From Coriobacteriaceae bacterium (GTDB taxonomy: Bacteria > Actinomycetota > Coriobacteriia > Coriobacteriales > Coriobacteriaceae), in assembly GCA_902363125.1 (NCBI GenBank), contig CABIZD010000001.1, positions 62,001 through 126,000 on the forward strand: a stretch of DNA of 64,000 bases, in the 5' to 3' direction. Position numbers and translations under genes: made by a program. The notes beneath the pieces are model-generated. The model searched no databases, was not told the DNA's origin, and worked only from the letters and a program-made list of their open reading frames with translations. Below are positions 19,227 through 26,045 of the stretch, piece after piece (the stretch's first letter is position 1; every line of letters starts with the position of its first letter).

Positions 19227-20147
19227 ATGCGTATTGTCTTTATGGGTACGCCTGATTTTGCTGTGCCTTCGCTGACTTCGCTTTTTGAGGCTGGGAACGA
19301 GATTTCGCTTGTCATTACTCGTCCCGATGCTGTTCGCGGGCGTGGTAAAAAGTTGGAGCCGTCTCCTGTTAAGGCCAAGGCGCTTGAGCTTGGTCTTCCG
19401 GTTGTTGAGGCAAATCGTATGACGGCGGATGTTATCGATCAGCTCGAGGCTGCGGATGCCGATATTTTCTGTGTGGCTGCCTATGGCTGCATTTTGCCTG
19501 ATGAGGTGCTGCATATGGCGCCGCTTGGTATTGTGAATGTTCATGCGTCCTTGTTGCCTCGCTGGCGTGGCGCTGCTCCCATTCAGCGTGCCATTCTTGC
19601 TGGTGACGATGTTGCCGGCGTTTCTATCATGCGCATCGGGCATGGCGTTGATACTGGTGCTTATTGCGCGCAGGCCTCGACCTCGGTTGCCGGTAAGCAT
19701 GCCGAGGCGCTCACGATGGAGCTTGGCGAGCTGGGCGGTAAGCTGCTGGCCGATACGCTGCCGTCGCTTGCCGATGGTACCGCCGTGTGGACTGAACAGG
19801 ATGAGGCGCTCGTTACCCATGCCGCCAAGATTTCTAAACAGGAGATGCGCCTGGATCCGCAAATGGCGGCGCTTGATTGCGTGCGTCATGTGCTGGCCTC
19901 GTCCGATACCGCGCCTGCTCGTTGCGTGATTGCCGGCAAGACCGTGCGCGTGCTCGATGCTGCGCCGGCTGATGTGTCGCTTGGCGAGGGTCAGGTTCTC
20001 GTTAAGGCCAAGCGTGTTTACCTTGGTCTTTCCGATGGCACGGTTGAGCTGCTCGAGGTTAAGCCTGATGGCAAGCGTGCTATGGCTGCTTCTGCCTGGG
20101 CTGCTGGCCTGCAGGGTGCCGATTTTTCGTGGGGTGTTTTGTCATGA
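19227..20147 (+). CDS. fmt: Methionyl-tRNA formyltransferase
   Basis: A 306-residue enzyme that formylates initiator Met-tRNA using 10-formyl-tetrahydrofolate. It shows RIVFMGTPDFAVPSL at the N-terminus, VTRPDAVRGRGKKL-like folate/loop sequence, and the catalytic block NVHASLLPRWRGAAPIQRAI with GVSIMRIGHGVDTG. GGGGAG precedes the ATG by about 9 bases. The stop overlaps the next ATG (ATGA). Wobble positions here are unusually T-rich compared with the C/G-ending codons of gltX and priA. Confidence 0.96.
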   Translation: MRIVFMGTPDFAVPSLTSLFEAGNEISLVITRPDAVRGRGKKLEPSPVKAKALELGLPVVEANRMTADVIDQLEAADADIFCVAAYGCILPDEVLHMAPLGIVNVHASLLPRWRGAAPIQRAILAGDDVAGVSIMRIGHGVDTGAYCAQASTSVAGKHAEALTMELGELGGKLLADTLPSLADGTAVWTEQDEALVTHAAKISKQEMRLDPQMAALDCVRHVLASSDTAPARCVIAGKTVRVLDAAPADVSLGEGQVLVKAKRVYLGLSDGTVELLEVKPDGKRAMAASAWAAGLQGADFSWGVLS

Positions 20148-21544
20148 GCAAGCTGTCTCCCGCACGCAAGCTTGCGCTCGATGTGCTAATGGAGGCCGAT
20201 CGCCGCGGTATGTATGCGCGTGACGTGCTGTCCTCTCGCGCATCGGCCAAGGCTATTGACCAGCGTGATTCCGCTTTTGCCGCCCGCTTGGCGCTGGGTG
20301 TTGCCGCCACGCAGGGTATTTTGGACGAGCTGCTCGATCAGTTTCTTGATAAGCCTAAAAAGGTTGCGCCGCGTGTTCGCATGGCGCTTCGTATCTCGGC
20401 CTTCGAGATGCTCTACCTTCATACCCCTGGCCGCGTTGCCGTAAGTCAGGGTGTTGAGCTGGTGCGCTGCGGCGCTAAGTCTGCCGCCGGTTTGGCCAAT
20501 GCCGTGCTGCATAAGGTCGCGGACAACGTTGAGGACTTTGCCACTGCGTCCGATGTAGACGAGTCTGAGCGACGCTTGGTTCGTCTGTCGCGCCTGATGG
20601 GTCTGCCGCGTTGGCTGTGCGCTCGTATTATGGCTTCGTTTGACACACCGGAGGGCGCGCTTAGCTTTGCCGGTAATCTGGCCCCTGCGCCGCTGGCCCT
20701 GCATGAGAACGCCTTTGCGACCAAGCCCGATCCGTATATCTCGCAGCTCGTCGCGCCTGTCTTCCCGGGCTGCCATGCGCCGGTCGATGCGCAGGTCACC
20801 GTTGCGTCGGGCGTGTTTGAGCGTGCTGCCGCGGTAGCATCTGATCTCAACGCGCAGCTTATCGCCACAGCTGCCACGCGCCCTGGAAGCTGCCTTGAGA
20901 TTGGTGCCGGTCGCGGTACCAAGACCTATGTGATGATGTGCCAGGCCAAGCGCGCCGGCTATGAGCGTCAGCATACGGCGCTCGATCTGCATGATCGCAA
21001 GTGCGACCTAAATCTCGCGCGCCTTCACAAGGCGGGTATTCAGGGCGTTCGTACGGTTTCGGGTGATGCCTGTGAGCTTGATGATGTGCTCACATCGTTT
21101 GATGCTATGCGCGGTGAGCGGGTCAAGTTCGACACGGTCTTTATCGATGCGCCGTGCTCGGGCACCGGCACCATGCGCCGTCATCCCGAGATTCCGTGGC
21201 GCCTAACCGAGAATGATGTGACGACTGAGTTACCCAAGCTGCAGCTGACGATGCTCAAGGAGGCTGCTGCGCGCGTGGCTACCGGCGGCGAGCTCATCTA
21301 TGCGACGTGCTCGGTCTTCGACGAGGAGAACACGCAGGTGGTGGATGCGTTTTTGGCTTCGCCCGAGGGCACGGACTTTAGCCTGGCACCCCTCTCCGAG
21401 GCGCAGATTCTGCAACTCCCCGAGTTCGATCAGGCCAAGAAGCTCGCATCCGTACGCCAGAACGATCGAGGCTTCTTCCAGAGCGTCCCCATAAACGCCG
21501 ACTCCTACGACGGCCACTTCTGCGCCCGCCTGGTCCACAAGTAG
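20144..21544 (+). CDS. rsmB: RsmB-type 16S rRNA (cytosine-C5) methyltransferase
   Basis: A 466-residue protein with an N-terminal NusB-like RNA-binding domain (SPARKLALDVLMEADRRG to FEMLYLHTPGRVAVSQGVELVR, about residues 1-135). A C-terminal Rossmann methyltransferase follows. SAM motif I is CLEIGAGRGTKT; motif IV DAPCSGTGTMRRHPE and motif VI YATCSVFDEEN carry the two catalytic cysteines. The start is the ATG overlapping the fmt stop. The fmt-rsmB order is a very common pair. Codon use matches fmt in the first two thirds and shifts to C-ending codons near the 3' end. Confidence 0.93.
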   Translation: MSKLSPARKLALDVLMEADRRGMYARDVLSSRASAKAIDQRDSAFAARLALGVAATQGILDELLDQFLDKPKKVAPRVRMALRISAFEMLYLHTPGRVAVSQGVELVRCGAKSAAGLANAVLHKVADNVEDFATASDVDESERRLVRLSRLMGLPRWLCARIMASFDTPEGALSFAGNLAPAPLALHENAFATKPDPYISQLVAPVFPGCHAPVDAQVTVASGVFERAAAVASDLNAQLIATAATRPGSCLEIGAGRGTKTYVMMCQAKRAGYERQHTALDLHDRKCDLNLARLHKAGIQGVRTVSGDACELDDVLTSFDAMRGERVKFDTVFIDAPCSGTGTMRRHPEIPWRLTENDVTTELPKLQLTMLKEAAARVATGGELIYATCSVFDEENTQVVDAFLASPEGTDFSLAPLSEAQILQLPEFDQAKKLASVRQNDRGFFQSVPINADSYDGHFCARLVHK

Positions 21545-21550
21545 CTACCA

Positions 21551-21617
21551 AGTTGCGGTGAAATAGGGATTGAATATCGGCTTCTACCCGCCAAACAGAC
21601 CTTATTTCACCGCAACT
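21551..21617. repeat. Dispersed 67-bp inverted-repeat element (family A, copy 2)
   Basis: AGTTGCGGTGAAATA (21551-21565) and its exact complement (21603-21617). Read on the other strand, the interior aligns with copy 1 at 5305 (GTCTGTTT, later ATTCAATCCCT). It lies just after the rsmB stop. Confidence 0.85.
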
Positions 21618-21704
21618 CAGAAGGTCGTGCGAGTGGAGATCGCAATATCGGTAAAGAGTGGGAAAAATGGCCCTGTTTCATACTTGCTGTTATCAAAAGT
21701 AGGG

Positions 21705-21836
21705 CGGATTACGGGGCTAGATTGGTGATGCCCGACCACAGCAAATATGGCCTAAATAAAACCGCAGGTAGATGGCTTGTTGAAATTTGTTATTTACCGG
21801 AATGGATAGAGGTTGCCAACTCAGCCCCGTAATCCG
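21705..21836. repeat. 132-bp intergenic element (family B, CGGATTACGGGGCT ends)
   Basis: Ends CGGATTACGGGGCT (21705-21718) and AGCCCCGTAATCCG (21823-21836) are perfectly complementary. The internal box TAAAACCGCAGGTAGA begins at offset 52 (21757-21772), exactly as in the elements at 25823 and 62221. Flanks show imperfect longer pairing, including CATTTCAAAAC on the minus strand outside the right end. It lies between two family A elements. Confidence 0.85.
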
Positions 21837-21894
21837 GCAGAGTTTTGAAATGATACAAACTTTGCATCAGCCCGAAATCCGATCTAAAGAAAAG

Positions 21895-21961
21895 TTGCGG
21901 TGAAATAGTTCCTGCTTGGCCTTTGGATGGGCTGATTCAGGAACTATTTCACCGCAACTCA
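21895..21961. repeat. Dispersed 67-bp inverted-repeat element (family A, copy 3)
   Basis: A 22-bp arm (21895-21916, AGTTGCGGTGAAATA then GTTCCTG) is exactly complementary to 21940-21961. The outer 15 bases match copies 1 and 2; the inner seven differ but stay paired. It ends 33 bases from the fmdB stop. Confidence 0.87.
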
Positions 21962-21993
21962 TCAGGAAACCTGGGTGTCTGGATCGCTTGCCG

Positions 21994-22230
21994 CTAGTGG
22001 TTATGCGGGCAGTTGGCGCAGCAGCCGCTGGTGGCGTTGGTGCTGGAACCACCGCTTCGCTGGTCGGTGTTGTAGAAACCGCTGCCTTCGAACTTAATGC
22101 CGCTGGCCGAGAACGTCTTGGATGCCGGGGCACCGCAGCTAGGGCATACGACCTCGGGCGTCTCGGACATGGGGTGCTCAACCTCAAACACGTTGCCGCA
22201 GCTCGTGCACTTGTAATCGTAGCGCGCCAT
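21994..22230 (-). CDS. FmdB-family zinc-ribbon protein
   Basis: A 78-residue protein with an N-terminal zinc ribbon: YKCTSCGNVFEVEH and VVCPSCGAPA supply the four cysteines, followed by KTFSASGIKFEGSGFYNTD, the FmdB-family block. The C-terminal CCANCPHNH may hold a second metal. FmdB proteins were first described as putative regulators, but their function is not established. It is alone on the minus strand, with a hairpin between it and the upstream GH13-MalQ gene. Confidence 0.9.
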   Translation of the reverse strand: MARYDYKCTSCGNVFEVEHPMSETPEVVCPSCGAPASKTFSASGIKFEGSGFYNTDQRSGGSSTNATSGCCANCPHNH

Positions 22231-22252
22231 AATACTTCCTTTTCAGCACAAA

Positions 22253-22274
22253 GCGGGCAGATCGCTCTGCCCGC
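22253..22274 (-). terminator. Hairpin after the GH13-MalQ gene
   Basis: GCGGGCAG (22253-22260) pairs with CTGCCCGC (22267-22274). On the minus strand the tail is TTTGTG, so this is a weak terminator at best. Confidence 0.5.
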
Positions 22275-22318
22275 AAAAATTCAAACAGCTGTAACTGTAC
22301 CCTATATCGGGGGTTTTA

Positions 22319-25300
22319 TCACGCTTCGCCCCAGAATCTATGAGTGTTGCGCAGGAGCTTCGCAGTTTTCTCCTCGGCTGCAGCAACGTCGGCCTCGTCA
22401 GCCTGCCATGTCCAGTTGCCTGTGGCTACACCCGGCACGTTCATACGTGCATCGTCGCCCAGTCCCAGCACGTCCTGCAGCGGCATCATCACGAGCGGTG
22501 CACCGCTTGCCAGGGCATTGCCCATGAGCTCGCTTGCCAATGTAATGCCGCTCGGCTCATCGCCGCCTGCAAAGGAGCGCGTGCACCAGCCGGCAAGTGT
22601 CGAGGTGTCGTGCGTCGAGGTGTACAGGATCTTTCCCGGTGTGGGGTGAATTCCGCAACGAACGTCGTAGTCGCTAAACTCCAGCACGTCCATGCCGGGG
22701 AAGCCGCAGGTCGAAGCCATGGCGCGAACGCCGGGCGTCAGGTAACCCAGGTCCTCGGCGATAAAGTTGAGCGGACCCAGCTCTTCATAGGCGGTCTGGA
22801 ACAGGTCCTTGCCCGGGCCTGCCAGCCAGCGGCCGTCGGCACAGGCCTTACCGGCGGGAATGCTAAAGTAGCTGTGGAAGCCCAGGAAGTGGTCCAGGCG
22901 CACGCGGTCGTAGAGCGAAAACGCACGGCGCAGGCGGTCGAGCCACCAGCGATAGCCGTTCTCCTTCATGCGATCCCATCGGAAGGTGGGGTTGCCCCAC
23001 ACCTGGCCCTCGGGCGCAAAGTTGTCGGGCGGCGCGCCCGAAATCTCAATCGCCTTGCCGGTATCGGACAGCCAGAAGTTCTCGGGCTCGCTCCACGCGT
23101 CGGCCGAATCGTCCGAGACATACATCGGGATATCGCCGATGACCTCGATGCCCTTCTTGTGCGCATAGTTCATGAGCTCGCACCAGGCAAGGTCAAAGCG
23201 ATACTGCATGTACGCCTGCAGCTCGGCCTCGTCGTGGAAGCGCTTGTCATCGATCAGATACTCGTTGTAGCGCGCGACATCTGCCGGCCAATCGTGGCGC
23301 GACTCGCCCTCAAAGTACTTCTTAACGGCCATGTAGACGCAGTACTTCTCGAGCCAGTCGGCGTTGCGATGTTTAAACGCCGTGTACAGCGGGTCGGCAT
23401 CCTCGCCGCCGTGAGCCTTCCATGCAGCAAAGTCGGCGGCCAGCTCCTCGTGACTCTCGGGTAGCAGATCAATATTGCCTGCAAAGGCCGAGGGGCCGGC
23501 GTAGGGGGAGCGGAAGAAGTCCGTGGGGTTGACGGGCAGGACTTGCCAGTAGCGCATGCCCATAGCGGCCAGATGGTCGATAAAGCGACGCGTGGGCGCA
23601 CCGATTGTGCCGGGCTTGCCGTCATCGGTCGGCACCGAGGTGATGTGGCACACAACGCCCGCGCCATGATCGAGCGGCTCCTGCAGGCGCTTCTCGGCAT
23701 GGTGATAGATGATCGAAGAGCCCAGCGGGTACAGGTCGAGCGTGACGGTACCGTTGTGGATCTCGCACTCGTGACCGCTGATCACGTCGCTCGCGCATTC
23801 GCCGAGCGCCGGAATCGTCACGCGGTGCGAATTGCGCAGACTGCGGTTGATGATAACCGTCGCGGCCTCGCCGTCTTTGCCCGTGCGGGTGTAAGCCAAG
23901 ACTTCGTCGTTGAGCGCAAAGGCCTTGATCTCGCCATCGACCATAAAGGGCAGCGCACGGCGCACGGCAGACGCGTTCTTAACGATGGCCAGTGTGTCGA
24001 AGTCGTGGAGTTGGTCCTTGGTCGGCAGGGTACGGCGGTTGCCCGGATCGGTGAGGCCCTCCAAGCCGTATTCATCGCCGTAATAGATTGAGGGTACGCC
24101 CGGGAAGGTCATCTGCATGAGCGTCGCCAGCCAAAAACGGCTCTTGGCCAGACCCATCGAGTTCTCGTCCAGGCGCCATTTGCTGCGCTCGCTCTCGGGC
24201 AGCTGCGACTCGTCGGGGCCACCGCCGAGCACCGAGATGATGCGCGGACGGTCGTGGCTCGAAAGCAGATTGAGCGCGCAGGCCAGTGCCTCGCGCGGGT
24301 AGTTCTCGCGCAGGGTTTCGATATCCTCGGCTGCCTGGTAAGCGTTCTTGTAGCCCATCAAAAAGCCGATGACCATGTCGCGGAAGGGGTAGTCCATGGC
24401 GGAGTCGAGCTCCGAGCCCTGCAGATAGCGACGCAGGTGGCCATAGCTGATCTTGTTGGAAGCGTCCTCCCAGACTTCGCCGAGCAGCAGTGCGTCGGGC
24501 TTCTCGGCGAGCACGGCCTTTTTGATTTCGGCCAGGAAGTCGTCGGAAAGCTCGTCGGCCACATCGAGTCGCCAGCCATGGGCACCGGCGCGCAGCCATT
24601 TACGGATCACGCCGTCCTTGCCCAGGAGCCGCTCGCGCACCAGTTCGGAGCTCTCATTGATGGCGGGCATGTTGCCCACGCCCCACCAGCAGTCATACGA
24701 ACCGTCCTCATGGAAGTAAAATGCATCGCGCCACGGCGAGTCCTCGCTCTGCCAAGCACCGACGCCGGGATAATTGCCGTAGCGGTTAAAGTAGATCGAG
24801 TCGTCGCCCGTATGGTTGAACACACCGTCTAGAATGATGGAAATGCCAAGCTTCTCGGCCGCCTCGCACAGCTCGGTAAAGTCCTGCTCGGTGCCCAGAA
24901 TCGGGTCGATCTTGGTGTAGTCGGCCGTGTCGTAGCGGTGGTTGCTCGCGGCCTCAAAGATGGGGTTGAGGTAGATGGCCGTAAAGCCCAGCTCGGCAAT
25001 GCGGGGCAGGTCATTTTGGATACCCTTGAGCGAGCCGCCGTAAAAATCCCAGGTCTTGATGGAGCCGTCTTCGGCACGCTCGTACTCGGGCGGTTCGTTC
25101 CAGTCCTCGACCATGCGGCGCTGGATTCCTTTGCGTGGTTTTTCAACTTCGGCAAGCGTGCGCTCGCGCCAGTTTTCATCGCGGGCATAGCGGTCGGGGA
25201 AGATCTGGTAGACCATGCCACGCTCGTACCACTCGGGACGAACTTTGCGGTGCTTGTAGACGGTGATCTGGAAGGACGGGACCTCGGCGTAGTTGTAAGT

Positions 25301-25615
25301 TACGCCCTCGCCACCGGTGCGACCCTGCGGTGCGCCCAGACGGACCTCGGGCTGGCCCTCGATGTTGCAGATAAAGCTGTACCAGATAAGACAGGGCTCG
25401 GCGCACTCAAGCTCTACGGTAAATATGCCGTCGCCCTCGTGCGTCATGGGATACAGAGATTCACCGATCTCATCGACCCAGGTGCGCAGCGTAAGCGTTG
25501 CCTGGTTGGGGTCGGCATCCTCCAAAATCACCGAGAGCGAAACGGAAGTTCCAGTGGTCACAGCGCCAAACGGAGTGCGAAACTGCGGCAGACGGCTGTT
25601 GTGAATCAATCTCAT
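22319..25615 (-). CDS. Two-enzyme fusion: GH13 alpha-glucan hydrolase plus 4-alpha-glucanotransferase (MalQ, GH77)
   Basis: A 1098-residue protein. Residues 1-120 are a starch-enzyme N-domain. About 130-640 are a GH13 (cyclomaltodextrinase/neopullulanase-like) barrel with VYQIFPDRYAR, DGVFNHTG, GWRLDVADE (nucleophile Asp), LLGEVWED (acid/base Glu), LSSHDRPR and a C-terminal beta domain. From about 655 the GH77 MalQ domain begins (SVPTDDGKPGTIG, FFRSPYAGPSAFAGN, VIGDIPMYVSDDSADAW, VRLDHFLGFHSYFSIP, FIAEDLGYLTPGV) and runs to the family end (RMNVPGVATGNWTW). Hydrolysis and disproportionation of alpha-glucans are thus in one chain. TGGTAAAAC-type half-sites lie upstream, as at glgB. Cytosolic; no signal peptide. 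Confidence 0.92.
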   Translation of the reverse strand: MRLIHNSRLPQFRTPFGAVTTGTSVSLSVILEDADPNQATLTLRTWVDEIGESLYPMTHEGDGIFTVELECAEPCLIWYSFICNIEGQPEVRLGAPQGRTGGEGVTYNYAEVPSFQITVYKHRKVRPEWYERGMVYQIFPDRYARDENWRERTLAEVEKPRKGIQRRMVEDWNEPPEYERAEDGSIKTWDFYGGSLKGIQNDLPRIAELGFTAIYLNPIFEAASNHRYDTADYTKIDPILGTEQDFTELCEAAEKLGISIILDGVFNHTGDDSIYFNRYGNYPGVGAWQSEDSPWRDAFYFHEDGSYDCWWGVGNMPAINESSELVRERLLGKDGVIRKWLRAGAHGWRLDVADELSDDFLAEIKKAVLAEKPDALLLGEVWEDASNKISYGHLRRYLQGSELDSAMDYPFRDMVIGFLMGYKNAYQAAEDIETLRENYPREALACALNLLSSHDRPRIISVLGGGPDESQLPESERSKWRLDENSMGLAKSRFWLATLMQMTFPGVPSIYYGDEYGLEGLTDPGNRRTLPTKDQLHDFDTLAIVKNASAVRRALPFMVDGEIKAFALNDEVLAYTRTGKDGEAATVIINRSLRNSHRVTIPALGECASDVISGHECEIHNGTVTLDLYPLGSSIIYHHAEKRLQEPLDHGAGVVCHITSVPTDDGKPGTIGAPTRRFIDHLAAMGMRYWQVLPVNPTDFFRSPYAGPSAFAGNIDLLPESHEELAADFAAWKAHGGEDADPLYTAFKHRNADWLEKYCVYMAVKKYFEGESRHDWPADVARYNEYLIDDKRFHDEAELQAYMQYRFDLAWCELMNYAHKKGIEVIGDIPMYVSDDSADAWSEPENFWLSDTGKAIEISGAPPDNFAPEGQVWGNPTFRWDRMKENGYRWWLDRLRRAFSLYDRVRLDHFLGFHSYFSIPAGKACADGRWLAGPGKDLFQTAYEELGPLNFIAEDLGYLTPGVRAMASTCGFPGMDVLEFSDYDVRCGIHPTPGKILYTSTHDTSTLAGWCTRSFAGGDEPSGITLASELMGNALASGAPLVMMPLQDVLGLGDDARMNVPGVATGNWTWQADEADVAAAEEKTAKLLRNTHRFWGEA

Positions 25616-25713
25616 AATTCGGTCCAGTTCAATAGAATCACGGCCTGCGGGCCATGGGCTTTACGCACAGGATATAAGTATATATGTTGCACACAGGCTG
25701 TATAAACAACATC

Positions 25714-25757
25714 CGTTTACCATCGGCGAACGGTTGTCCTAGAAAATCGTTTTACCA
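25714..25757 (-). promoter_or_regulatory. Putative operator half-sites upstream of the GH13-MalQ gene
   Basis: CGTTTACCA (25714-25722) and GTTTTACCA (25749-25757) match the half-sites found upstream of glgB (35924-36011). They lie 100-140 bases upstream of the GH13-MalQ start. A shared regulator is an inference from sequence identity only. Confidence 0.5.
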
Positions 25758-25822
25758 CCCAAATTATCGCGATATTTAAAAACGTCTATACCGATACTAT
25801 TTGTATCCAAACAAAAGTACTT

Positions 25823-25954
25823 CGGTTTACTACGACGAATTGAATGATCTCAACAACAGTCATTTTGGTGATATTAAAACCGCAGCTAGAAGCGTTCTTA
25901 ATTTCGAAGATTACTCGCCGTGGTCGGCCGGAGCCATTTTGTCGTAGTAAACCG
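25823..25954. repeat. 132-bp intergenic element (family B, CGGTTTACTACGAC ends)
   Basis: CGGTTTACTACGAC (25823-25836) and its exact complement (25941-25954) bound exactly 132 bp. The internal box TAAAACCGCAGCTAGA is at offset 52 (25875-25890), one base different from the other copies. It lies between the divergent promoter region of the GH13-MalQ gene and the glgA terminator. Confidence 0.87.
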
Positions 25955-25976
25955 GCCCTCTTTTTAATGCGAAGTT

Positions 25977-26021
25977 CAACGCAAAAGAGGGCGCCTGGTT
26001 GGGGCGCCCTCTTTTGCGTTG
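25977..26021 (-). terminator. Strong terminator hairpin after glgA
   Basis: A 19-bp perfect stem (25977-25995 with 26003-26021, containing GCAAAAGAGGGCGCC) around a seven-base loop, 25 bases past the minus-strand glgA stop. The stem itself includes a T-run. Confidence 0.85.
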
Positions 26022-26045
26022 AGGATTTAGTTTTAATCGTCCGGA

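Noticed and set aside
19015..19275. Small hydrophobic frame before fmt
   Set aside because: It overlaps the fmt start, has no ribosome site and begins inside the end of an inverted repeat; the hydrophobicity follows from T-rich sequence.
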